Assembly: GCF_000524195.1 (NCBI RefSeq)
Contig: NW_020170420.1
Span: 52,228-64,827, forward strand
Origin: Echinococcus granulosus
Lineage: Eukaryota; Platyhelminthes; Cestoda; Cyclophyllidea; Taeniidae
DNA length: 12,600 nucleotides
Direction of reading: 5' to 3'
The position numbers and the translations under genes are program-made. Below the pieces are notes generated by a model. The model was given only the letters and a program-made list of their open reading frames with translations. It ran no database searches and was not told where the DNA came from. Below, in pieces: positions 1 through 7,720 of the stretch (positions are counted from its first letter, which is position 1; every line of letters starts with the position of its first letter).

Positions 1-156
1 TTTGCACATCGGACCTTGCTTCGTAAAAGTGGAAATAAAATTGAGCAGGCCAGTGAGGTTGTAAGCATTGCAAAAGAATCTGAAGTTGGACCATTAGAGA
101 CGCCTTCTCCCATCGAAAGCAAAAGAGTTAGGCATCCCCCTAGAATTGCATGTTAA
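1..156 (+). CDS. Possible 3'-terminal exon, partial at the window edge, unknown product
   Basis: The frame beginning at base 1 is open for 51 codons and ends at TAA (154-156). The peptide is charged and hydrophilic, with Lys/Arg/Glu/Ser dominating, and ends in a basic proline-containing tail (K-R-V-R-H-P-P-R-I-A-C). That tail would suit a nuclear or nucleic-acid-associated protein, but this is only an inference from composition. The stretch is visibly richer in G+C than the AT-rich DNA that follows, as expected for an exon. No domain is recognisable, and the upstream part lies outside the window. No AATAAA was noticed within several hundred bases after the stop; the first clear one is near 1176. 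An open frame of this length is not rare by chance here, so the call rests on composition and position. I see no family match. Confidence 0.3.
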   Translation, partial: FAHRTLLRKSGNKIEQASEVVSIAKESEVGPLETPSPIESKRVRHPPRIAC

Positions 157-1119
157 TCATTACAGCAACAAATACGTTTCTCTCTTAATTTACTTTACTG
201 TAAAAGGGCAAAATTTTGAACAATTGGCAATGTGATCACCTTATTTCCAGTTCCAATTTCTTATTTTCTCAATATGATGATGTAATTGCTGCCCAACAAA
301 ATGGGTAGAAATGAACTAAATTTCTTAGAGAAAATATAGTACTTGTACTTAGTAATTAATATAGTACTAAGTACTAAGTATAGTATAGTACTTGTCTTAT
401 CTGTGTCTTATTTCACCATCCACTAAAGGCAGCGCATCCTGCCTAGAGCAAGAGGAGTTGATCCTTTTCACCTACTAACCCTAGACATGAGTTGAACCTG
501 TATGAGTACTAAGAAACAATCAAGTATACATTAGTCACAGGTATACGCAGTCTTTCGCATTGCAAAAGTTCAAGTTGCCTTAGTGAACGCACCTAAATTT
601 TCAAAGCACCAATAGACATCCAAGTTGATCAAGAAATCTTGTCTTTCTGAGAGATGCGAATGAGGATCAAGAAGTGGATGCTAACTTTACCTTTGCAGCC
701 TAGTGCTCAGCCATGTTCTTTCGCTTATCCTCTTTCCCCAGTGTGTGGGTCGAAATAGGAAAGCTCTCTTGCTGATCAGTGCAAGCCATCCACAGGAACT
801 TTGAAAGATCTATCACAAATGGACCTACCAAACTCTTACATAAAGCATGCGTTCTGGATCAGGAGTTTAAAGTTCTATCCAAATTCCCACAGAAGTGGCA
901 GCTAAAATATCAGCTTACCTAAGAATATCTCTGCGCTTTTGCGATGAAATAACACCAAAGAAGAATAATTTGTTGTAACTGATATGGCATATTGAGACTA
1001 GCGTGACAGCAACAACTTCTATTCCCATTTGTTGCTAAAGGTAGTACAGTGTTTACGACCAAAGCCAAATCGAAAAGCAATGGAAACCATAAAGCAAATG
1101 GGTGGAACGTACATTAAAA
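157..1119. other. Non-coding stretch, probable 3' flank or intergenic DNA
   Basis: No supported gene was found. Individual splice-like motifs occur. One is a pyrimidine tract ending in CCCCAG near 740 on the plus strand. On the minus strand, a TTAG|GTAAGC donor (reverse complement of 913-918) follows a 79-nt open segment (919-997). Neither is backed by a longer frame or by a partner exon that I can identify. The only clear structure is the TACT/AGTA hairpin at 340-380. Confidence 0.5.
340..380. repeat. Perfect-core hairpin in a TACT/AGTA-rich segment
   Basis: A 10-bp perfect inverted repeat (345-354 against 365-374) encloses a 10-base loop. It extends by five more base pairs outward (340-344 against 376-380) if base 375 is bulged. 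The flanks (up to about 392) repeat the same words, GTACTAA and TAGTATAGTACTT, so this looks like a low-complexity stretch that grew by local slippage and then folded on itself. It could form a cruciform or an RNA stem-loop. It sits about 185 bases after the stop of the possible terminal exon, so a 3'-UTR position is possible but unproven. Confidence 0.6.
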
Positions 1120-1276
1120 GGGCGGCTCTGAGCTCCAAATTATTTGACTTTGTTATGACTTTTACTCTCCTAATTAAATAAACCATTTTAAATTATTCGC
1201 TTGCGCTATATAAAGAGGCGGATGGCTGCTGTCGGATGTGACTATCCTCAACGTCAGACGCAGTACGAAGGTGTAT
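1120..1276 (+). promoter_or_regulatory. Candidate RNA polymerase II core promoter with short non-coding first exon
   Basis: A consensus TATA box, TATATAAAG, lies at 1207-1215 with G/C-rich flanks (GCGC before, AGGCGG after). A GGGCGG box sits at 1120-1125. Nine CpG dinucleotides fall between 1201 and 1340, a local cluster that stands out in this AT-rich window. By the usual 28-32 base spacing, transcription would start near 1238-1244. A good splice donor, AAG|GTGTAT, follows at 1270/1271, which would make exon 1 only about 30 bases and non-coding. The next ATGs open only tiny frames: the one at 1313 is followed immediately by TAA, and the one at 1318 runs 12 codons. The elements agree in order and spacing, but no downstream gene can be attached to them. 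Confidence 0.35.
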
Positions 1277-2829
1277 TCGCAAACAAGTTCATTTGAGTCA
1301 CCAGTTGTCGCCATGTAATGTCGGAAAAAAATGATGTGATTGCCTCAGTGGGATGATTTGCGGTTTCAGCTCTCGCTTTACAAAATTCTTTACTTCTTCG
1401 CAAGAACTGCTCCAAGAGGGCTCATTGAAAACTCACCCCTACGGTTGGAGGCCGTAAATTTCATCAATAAAAAAAATTCAAAGTCAACAGTCATAGCTAC
1501 TTTTCACAGCTGATCCTTTGAAAGCAGCTATCTTGTCCAAAGTTTATAATAAGGGAGATAAAAATACCATCGACTTTGTTCCGTGCTTCATTTATCATTA
1601 AAACCCCATCGTAACCCATAATTTGGATTCCTTTTCAATGTAGAAGTCAGCAGTGCTGCAAGATCCACGACATTTTGTACAAAAACTAGAATTACTTTTG
1701 TCCTGACCACTTTAGATTATAGCACAAACTTATTACTGTAAGTGTCTAACTTCCTCCCTAGAACATCGGACCTGCAGCCCATCAAAAAGGCACGCAACGA
1801 CAACGATGCTTTAGGATGAATGAATTGGTGCATGCCTTAGAGGTGTAGGGCGGTATCGATAATGTGCGGATCATTCGGGAATAATTAATGATATGTTCAT
1901 TTATTATACAAATGAACAAAAGTCACTTCCTTAAAAGAAAAAAATGTAAATTTAAAGTGAAGATGAGATCATTGATTGTCAAGTTTTGGTCCCATCTTGA
2001 TTTCCCTATTGTCTATGGCATCCCATTCTAATCTGTTCCACTTCTTGCGCATCGCAGTGGATTGCTGATGGAGAGTTGGGTGGTAATCGCGAGTCAAAGA
2101 AATAGGAGATGAATTTTGAGGTTGATGAGGTGTTGAAAGTATGTAATGCAAACAGAACTGTGAGTGAAGTCAAGAATGTTTGAAAAGGCCGTATTTTCTT
2201 CCTTTTCTGCTCTTCCAGAAACTGTTTGGATTGATTCCGCGTAGTATTTCTTCCTGCTTTAGGCCAGACTCTAACTCCATAAATGAATTGTAAAACTTAT
2301 CAAATCCTGCTCTTAGTCAATTAATCCTGCACAATTTTTAGTTCAATCCCTTTTTCTTTTGAAAACGTAGGCAAAATAATTCCTATTTGAAGTGTATGGC
2401 CAATTCTAGATGAAAAAGAGAAACTACAAACCTCACATGAATTCAGAAAGAAAGATACACATGCATTTATAAAGTATTTCATTTACTAAATAGAGGCGAA
2501 AAAGGCAGAATTGGCAAAAATAAGAACCTGGCAAGGCATGAATTTAATTTAACACCTGAATTTAATTTAACGTTCAGTGACGAAATTAAATCGAGGAGCC
2601 CAAACGCCTATAAACACCCAAAAGCAGCAAATTTTGAGGCGAAGTGTGTATGTATATTATTCGTTTTACTGGATAGTAATGTGGGTAAAACTTATGTGCT
2701 GACTGGTAGGAGACGGACTTAAGCTTAAATATAGGCGATCAATGATAAGATGGAAGCAGCTGTGGTGATGTGTACATACACGCTTAAATTAACAGTACCC
2801 AAAGGTCAGGTGGATGTCATTGCTGGCCT
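1277..2829. other. Non-coding stretch, no supported gene
   Basis: I see no convincing exon, RNA gene or mobile element. If the promoter at 1207 is real, this is its first intron. Weak echoes of the downstream 1.2-kb repeat occur near 2394 (a GTATGGCC-type block, about 17 matches in 30 against the block at 3690) and at 2572 (GTTCAG). They could be a further eroded unit before unit A, but they are too weak to call. Confidence 0.4.
2539..2571 (+). repeat. 18-bp local tandem duplication
   Basis: The 15-mer TGAATTTAATTTAAC occurs exactly at 2539-2553 and again at 2557-2571, a period of 18. About 14 bases later an AAATTAAAT word can pair with the ATTTAATTT core of the second copy, giving a 9-bp stem. 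The copies are identical, so this duplication is recent compared with the 1.2-kb array. A replication-slippage product is the simplest explanation. Confidence 0.7.
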
Positions 2830-2885
2830 CAGAGCTTTACGAAAAAGAATAATCATACTATGTGGGTGGCTTTTATGCAATAATC

Positions 2886-4132
2886 CGCTCTTACAGGTAG
2901 TCTATTTATCACCATCTGTGGACTATCTGTAAACTCTCCCATGTCGGACGAAATATTGTTGAAAAGTAACCTACGTGGAATCCGATAGGAAGTATTAAAT
3001 GATGGACAGTCAAAATTAGATGTTTTCGATTGTACTAATTCTTTTCAAACTTTAACACCAATAAAATGTCCGTTAGTCATGGACCTTTTAAATTACATTC
3101 AGCAGAATAGATTAGAGTTTCATTATACTTTGCATTTTCCGAGAAAGTCATTAAATCCACTGATTAACGTGTTTAAATCATGTAACAAGTGGAGGTCGTT
3201 AATAGTTTTGTAATTATGTGAATTTGTGAAGGGTTTCTGTACTTTGTCAAAGGTTGCAAACCGCTGAAATCAAGGGTGCTGCATTTCATAATTCACTAAA
3301 TTCCAATGCTTATTCAGGTTTGGTTCATTATGCTGCCGAGGTGGTCCACATAGTAGTAAGTGGTCAGTCTGCTCCCACACAAATGGCTAGAAGACCAGAC
3401 AACGCTAATCATGATCCACGAAATAGTGATAGCAATAACAGTATGTGGTAATGAAGTTTCTTGCCAATAAGAAGTGTGGATAAAACACGTGAATATGCGC
3501 AGGAGGTTTTAATTACAGGGCGAAAATAGAACACGCATTTGCTTAGCAGCAAGACTTTCAAATAGTGCAAGCGCATCCAAGGCGCCATGCCTTCGTATGG
3601 TGGTGACCAATCCATGCCATGGCAGTTCTCATTTCACATCACAGACAATAATCCTGCCCATGTGGACCTATAGCAACAAATGTGCTAGCGTACAGCCTCT
3701 TGTGGAGTTATATAGGAAATGGATATTTATGAATGATGATATACCTTCCGCTTTAAAAACTTACTTCAGGGATGAATTTGTCCTAAACTTGAGGTATATC
3801 CGTGAAAGTTGATCATTCAATTCACTGACTGCTGACACATAGTGGTCGTAAGATGATTAAGTAATCAAAATGCTAGGTACTTTTGCCGTAGTAAGGATAT
3901 TCAGCTGTTGATGCGGAGTATAAATCAAGTTTTTACAGGTGACTGAAACCAGTAAAGTGAGTCAGCCAGGTGGTGGACGGACCTGGGCTAAAATAAAGGT
4001 AGGTAATAATGCGTTAAAGGCAGCAATTGTGAAGTAAGTGCGAACTCTTTAACTAGCCGTATGACATTTCCATCCAAAAAGTCCTGCTAAAAAGACTAAT
4101 TATGGGATATTAGTATCTTTTGTATTACTAAC
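2886..4132 (+). repeat. Array unit A
   Basis: This is the reference unit, delimited arbitrarily from one CGCT block to the next. It contains, in order, the CGCTC...CAGGTAG block (2886), an open frame with homology to unit B (3230-3451), a GAAGTT/TATGCG/TTTTAATTACAG segment (about 3450-3518), a CTTAGCAG...CCAAGG.CGCCATGC segment (about 3541-3590), the GTACAGCCT block (3690), TCAAAATGCTAG (3865) and TTCAGC (3900). Homology with unit B spans at least 2850-3925, with the rest of the unit less certain. True unit boundaries and any target-site duplications are not visible because of the divergence. Confidence 0.65.
3230..3451 (+). pseudogene. Reading frame of unit A, in-frame homologue of the unit B frame; function unknown
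   Basis: The frame is open for 73 codons between TGA (3227-3229) and TAA (3449-3451); there is no ATG near its left end. Codons at 3284-3298 read F-H-N-S-L, against F-M-N-S-V in unit B (4508-4522). Codons at 3392-3415 read R-P-D-N-A-N-H-D, against S-P-N-D-A-D-Q-E in B (4637-4660). In this second block every difference falls on a first or third codon position, and most residue changes are conservative. The offset between A and B moves from 1224 to 1245 between the two blocks, a change of exactly seven codons. The middle is hydrophobic (V-V-H-I-V-V-S-G, against L-I-T-I-S-L-G-F in B) and the end is rich in Asn/Asp/Ser. An AAAG acceptor-like site near 3252 and a GTATGT donor near 3439 would permit an internal exon. 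No known domain is recognised, and it may be a decayed exon or a mobile-element fragment. Confidence 0.35.
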
Positions 4133-5290
4133 CGCTTTCATAGGTAATATTCTTATTGCTATCAGTGAACTATCTCATAATGCGCCCGAGTTAGACAATT
4201 CGCTAGCCTTAAAGATAATTGTTTTCTTAAGAGGCAGTTGTGTGAAAACCAAAAAATGAATAAAAATTATTTAAATTAGGCATTCTGGAAAAATTTAATT
4301 TTTCAACTGTAGCCCGATCCTTAGGACTGCGAGTTTTACAATCTTTAAATTGTTTTAAAAAGGAAAATGCATTTATTTTACGTTCATGCGATAGGCAGTA
4401 TTCATTTAGGAAGTTATGAATTTCACTAAGAGTTGTTTTGGGATAACAAAATAATTAAATGCAGCTCTCTAAAATTCGCGAAAAAATCTAGGGCAATTTT
4501 TAAGGGGTTTATGAATTCAGTAATGAATAAATCCTCATTTAATAATTTATACAAGTGCAAAAAATTGATCACAATCAGTCTAGGATTCTGCTATCGTAGA
4601 GTTGCTCCATTATATGGTTGGTGGTAAATGTACAACAGTCCAAATGACGCTGATCAAGAATCCAAGTAATGGAATGCCAACAATTGTTTACTGAGAGGAA
4701 GTTCCTTGTGAATGAGAAACTTGGAAGAAATTCTGGCTATGCGTACACGATTTTAATTACAGTAAAGAAAAAGTAACTCCCAGTTGATCAGCAGTTAAAA
4801 CTTCAATCATTGTAGAAGTTCCAAGGTCGCCATGCTTCTGTAAGTCGGTAACGGGTCTGGTCCACAGGATAAGGGTTATATTAGAGAAGATGAAGCTATG
4901 AAATACAGAAGATAAAAGGATTGGTTAAAGTACAGCCTGTTGTAGAGCTGCATAGGAGATAGGCATCTTTCAAACAGTTGTTCCTTAAACGGGACCATAA
5001 TTTTAGACGTCAACTATTCAGTACGCAGTAATTTAAAACATCATAACAGTAAAATAATAAACTGGTCAAAGTGCTAGCAGCCCATTAACACAATAAGTTG
5101 TTCAGCACAGTCATTGTGGAGGATATGACGTAGCAAAACGTATATTCATGTAAGTTTCGACGAATTTGTAGGTATGCTTATACTGCTATTTTAACAAAAA
5201 AATGTTTGTAACTAACATTACCTGACTTTACCGATGGGATGGGCAATAGAAGAGCTCAAGAATATACGTTTACAGCTTTATGTAAGCTGT
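4133..5290 (+). repeat. Array unit B
   Basis: This is the second unit and the closest relative of unit A in the window. All the blocks listed for A recur: CGCTTTCATAGGTA (4133), the F-M-N-S-V frame segment (4508), GAAGTTCCTTG (4698), TATGCG (4738), TTTTAATTACAG (4751), CCAAGGTCGCCATGC (near 4821), GTACAGCCTGTTGTAGAG (4930), TCAAAGTGCTAG (5066) and TTCAGCACAG (5101). The offset to A drifts from 1247 to 1240 and then to 1201, showing net loss of about 40 bases between 4970 and 5066. The stretch between 4850 and 4925 is poorly conserved although it is flanked by good matches. Confidence 0.65.
4430..4627 (+). pseudogene. Reading frame of unit B, homologous to the unit A frame, with earlier stop
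   Basis: The frame opens after TAA (4427-4429) and closes at TAA (4625-4627). Beyond that stop the same frame continues with the most A-like residues (S-P-N-D-A-D-Q-E, 4637-4660) before a further TAA at 4664. Relative to unit A the frame is therefore interrupted by one nonsense codon. It is Lys/Ser/Asn-rich in its first part, with a short hydrophobic run before the interruption. It has no ATG near the left end, only TTG. Frame-preserving similarity to A suggests both descend from a protein-coding ancestor. Present-day function is unlikely in the form seen here unless splicing skips the stop. Confidence 0.35.
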
Positions 5291-6520
5291 CGGTTTCATA
5301 AAAATAATGAATTACTAAGGCATATTTTCTATTTTGCGTGGACAAAATGCTATAAAAAAAGGCCTCCTATATTTAGTTTTGCGGATTTAAATCACTAAAA
5401 AGTGGCCATTGTTTTAGCCAGGAGAACCTAGTTAAATTGCGGTTATCATAAATGTCAGCGTTGACTACCTTCTAATTTAAAAGTCTCTTTGTTCTTCAAA
5501 GACATCCTCCTCAAAGCAACTTTTATGCAAATTACTTATTGAAACTTATTCAACAAATTGCATTACCGTTTGCCCGGATTTTCTCTAAGAAACCTAACTT
5601 TGTAGTAAAATTGCCATTTTTTCTAATAATTATTTTTGAATATTCGATAAAATTATAGTCATTTGTTTAATTTTTTGTGCATGTTTTATAAGCACTTACG
5701 GTTTCAATTTTGTACTTCCACTGAGCGGCATGGACTTTGGGCTATGCCAGTGGTATCCTATCCCTTCTATGCGTCGACAGTATATGTGATGCTACAGCAT
5801 TATGTTCTTAATGATCTTCAGGCAAGACCTGGTACCCCGTAAAGGTCAACTAGTCTAGTGATTACACCAAAACTTGATATATAATGGTATGCGGCGATTT
5901 TCTAAACACTGATCACAGTCGGAGATTTTGGAAAAAACTGCCTCAGCAAAAATTGAGCGCACTTAGCAACATAGTGTTTTTAACATTTTTTTCCTGATTC
6001 CATAAATTAAATAACAATGAATTTCTTCAAACTATCCACATCCATCTCGACCCATTAAATGCTATATTGGGGACAAAGTTTACAAATTTTCTTCATTTCT
6101 TGTGCTTTTGGCTCCTTGTGGCCGCTTGTCCCATTTCCTGAATTTATGATCAGCTCATAAACTATAGCCACGTGGAGGTTAATGCATGATATTACTGGGC
6201 CCATATTAAAAGATGAATAACTACTTAGGGCACTCGCCAGCACAAACAAGCTAAGTCGTTATCATCTCATGTTTGGTTGACTTTGCATCTAGCATATTCA
6301 ACCCACATCACATTGTAGTAAATTTCTGGTATGCCACACTAGTGGAAGGGTATTTTTTCTACTCGTGACTGTTTAATGAGTTTAGTTTCATGTATTCGAC
6401 ATAAAATTTCAAGCCGTTTTTGTTTCATTTTAAGCCAACAATACTTGGACAAAACTCGAGCGTTGTTAATTTGCCAGCAACAGTCACGCATTTACCCCCT
6501 AATCTGATAAAGACTTAGAA
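5291..6520 (+). repeat. Array unit C
   Basis: C aligns colinearly with B but is shorter in places. CGGTTTCATA (5291) corresponds to CGCTTTCATA. The words CTAT.T, TGCG and GACAA...GCTA follow in the order seen in B, with gaps. AAACTTG (5870) matches AAACTTG in B (4717), and TATGCG followed by CGATTTT (5888) matches 4738. A CTTAGCA word (about 5963) matches the CTTAGCAG of A. TTCAACCCACATCACATTGTAG (6297) matches the TTCAGCACAGTCATTGTGG block of B. The B-to-C offset is 1150-1158 in the first part and 1196 in the last. Single matches are weak; the common order and spacing carry the call. Confidence 0.5.
5681..5842 (+). CDS. 53-codon ATG frame in unit C, weak candidate
   Basis: An ATG at 5681 opens 53 codons to TAA (5840-5842), at the place in unit C that corresponds to the A and B frames, and locally richer in G+C than its flanks. 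The peptide is rich in Tyr, Val and Pro (for example A-M-P-V-V-S-Y-P-F-Y). I cannot align it convincingly to the A or B peptides, and a frame of this length is common by chance in this DNA. It is listed only because of its position within the repeat unit. No domain is recognised. Confidence 0.12.
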   Translation: MFYKHLRFQFCTSTERHGLWAMPVVSYPFYASTVYVMLQHYVLNDLQARPGTP

Positions 6521-6811
6521 CACTTATGAATAGTTACTGTTTTGAAATTCAGCACAAACTATTCATTTAATTACTGAAGGGGCAAATCCTGATATTTGAC
6601 ACGAGACACGTCGCATTCATTACAATATATTTATATGTCTTTCACAAAGGTTATCCGAAATTGGTCAGATATTTAGCCAGACAGATGTAGTTTTTTATTC
6701 AATACACGAAACAGATAGTCATATTTGGTGTTAACGGTGGCTGAAAAGTCGCTCTTAAGCGCTTAAAAAGGTATTTTTTGCTTAAAGGGCTACAGTTTAA
6801 AGTAAATTGGA

Positions 6812-7081
6812 GTGAATTTTTCCTTAGACATCAAATTATCTGAATCAGTACGAAGTACAATTGTTTCGGTGTTTCAAAGTTGTTGCAATGACTTCCCCTT
6901 GGCTACCGATAGAGAACGCTTAAAAAATTTTCAAATGAGAATTCTTTTGAGCTTCTTGAACGGGGGTAATGTTTATTCCTCAACACATTTTATTACCCTC
7001 CAATTTGTAACCGGATTGGCATCCATATATTTCTCTCATGTGACTTTCTTTCGGATAAGAGACATTTTGGGGGATTCTTAG
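6812..7081 (+). CDS. 89-codon frame in unit D, the longest of the window; unknown product
   Basis: The frame runs from a GTG at 6812 to TAG (7079-7081). It occupies the same part of its unit as the A and B frames and lies in the same frame relative to B (offset 2379, a multiple of three). A good acceptor-like tract, ATTTTTCCTTAG, ends near 6828, and a GG|GTAATG donor lies near 6966. An internal exon of about 137 nt would therefore be possible, encoding the mixed charged and hydrophobic first half. An ungapped comparison with the B peptide around F-Q-S-C-C-N-D (B: F-K-G-F-M-N-S) shows a handful of identities (F, N, L, I, S) over 30 residues, which is suggestive only. The second half is Phe/Ile/Thr-rich. 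About eight frames this long are expected by chance, so position in the array is the main support. Confidence 0.2.
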   Translation: MNFSLDIKLSESVRSTIVSVFQSCCNDFPLATDRERLKNFQMRILLSFLNGGNVYSSTHFITLQFVTGLASIYFSHVTFFRIRDILGDS

Positions 7082-7401
7082 TTTAACACTTACTTCACTT
7101 ATCAAACTTTCTATAGATTAGAAGTTTTTGTTATCATTACGATGATAAGCGAGGCCTGACTAAAGGTAAATAACATTCAGGCGCTCCTTATTACGATACT
7201 CCAGAACCACCAATGGCTGAAGAACAATCAATCCCTTGCCGATACATAACCATGCAGTTTTATGAGGCCTATCAAATTTTTACAATCATTTATGCTGCTA
7301 TCTGTTCGACACTATAAACTTGAGGCTAATAAGGTAAACCAACAATTGGTAAATTTAGAATTGCCCTTTACGTCTTCAGGACAATAAAAATTAGAACATG
7401 G

Positions 7402-7446
7402 GAATTCTCAAAAGCTCAGCTGCGGCAGCTGAAGCAATAAGAATTC
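7402..7446. promoter_or_regulatory. 45-bp interrupted palindrome with two CAGCTG E-boxes
   Basis: The site is symmetric about base 7424. The inner arms are CAGCTG (7417-7422) and CAGCTGA (7426-7432), separated by CGG. The outer arms are GAATTCT and AGAATTC, at 7402-7408 and 7440-7446. In all, 15 of 21 paired positions match. CAGCTG is a recognised E-box for basic helix-loop-helix factors, and paired E-boxes are common in enhancers. The matching outer arms at equal distance are unusual and could alternatively reflect a decayed inverted repeat. It lies near the end of unit D and has no visible counterpart in units A-C. Confidence 0.35.
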
Positions 7447-7720
7447 TTTCCCAGCTATAATATTCACCAATTATTTAAATCTCTCGGCCACAAACAGTAA
7501 GCTTGCGGCTGTGATAGACTGATAATAAAAGGCATGCCACACATGCGTGACATTGATGTAGAAGGCGTATATAGCATAATTTAGAATAATAACCCATCTG
7601 CAATAACTCGTAATCAGTAAGCCCTATGATTTTTAAATAATTTTGGTCATTTGCAGTGACAGCACTTTGGAATATATTTGAATGTACTGGATCAAATGAA
7701 ATGCAGGTTGTATAACTAAC

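Larger units (their letters stand above)
2830..7530 (+). repeat. Ancient tandem array, period about 1.2 kb, at least four diverged units
   Basis: Three sets of blocks recur in the same order. Set 1, a (C)CGCTT...AGGTA block, is at 2886, 4133, 5291 and 6521, spaced 1247, 1158 and 1230. Set 2, TATGCG followed 8-9 bases later by TTTT, is at 3494, 4738 and 5888, spaced 1244 and 1150. Set 3, a TTCAGC block followed by TTGTGG-like sequence, is at 3900, 5101, 6297 and about 7488, spaced 1201, 1196 and about 1191. Units A and B match best. 2885-2928 against 4132-4175 gives 32 of 44 without a gap. 3690-3733 against 4930-4973 gives 32 of 44 without a gap. 3392-3518 against 4637-4762 runs near 65% with a few indels. 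Many differences are transitions. These counts were made by eye. Weak continuations before 2830 and after 7530 are possible. Confidence 0.65.
6521..7720 (+). repeat. Array unit D, end uncertain
   Basis: CACTTATGAATAG (6521) aligns with CGCTTTCATAGG of B with a two-base gap, and the match continues through TTCAG...AACTAT (about 6549-6565) against ATCAGTGAACTAT of B. An AAACTT word at 7104 lies 1234 bases after the AAACTTG of C. ACAGTAAGCTTGCGG (7494) aligns with ACAGTCATTGTGG of B (5107) at an offset of 2387, twice the B-to-C spacing at that block. TAAACTTGAGG (7315) is shared exactly with A (3784). A possible next set-1 block, GTATAACTAACTCC...TAGG (about 7710), resembles GTATTACTAACCGC...TAGG of B and would begin a fifth unit, but nothing further supports it. 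Confidence 0.42.

Noticed and set aside
3409..3615. 68-codon minus-strand frame overlapping unit A
   Set aside because: It opposes the frame that shows in-frame homology to unit B, and the matching minus-strand stretch in B shows no comparable preserved peptide.
3597..3812. 71-codon ATG frame in unit A containing V-Q-P-L-V-E-L-Y-R-K-W
   Set aside because: Unit B gives V-Q-P-V-V-E-L-H-R-R followed by a stop, so the block is shared, but the rest of the frame is not conserved and indels differ. It is kept as repeat homology rather than a gene.
4123..4257. Open stretch in unit B with a membrane-like run (F-V-L-L-T-A-F-I-G-N-I-L-I-A) resembling a receptor first helix
   Set aside because: AT-rich DNA commonly yields such hydrophobic translations. 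It has no ATG, and unit A aligns to this region in a different frame.
5272..5290. 7-bp hairpin ACAGCTT...AAGCTGT
   Set aside because: A stem of this size is expected several times by chance and has no supporting context.
5351..5364. TATAAAAAAAGGCC as a second TATA box
   Set aside because: There is no CpG cluster, upstream box or downstream exon, and A/T runs like this are frequent in the window. In the repeat alignment it lies inside unit C.
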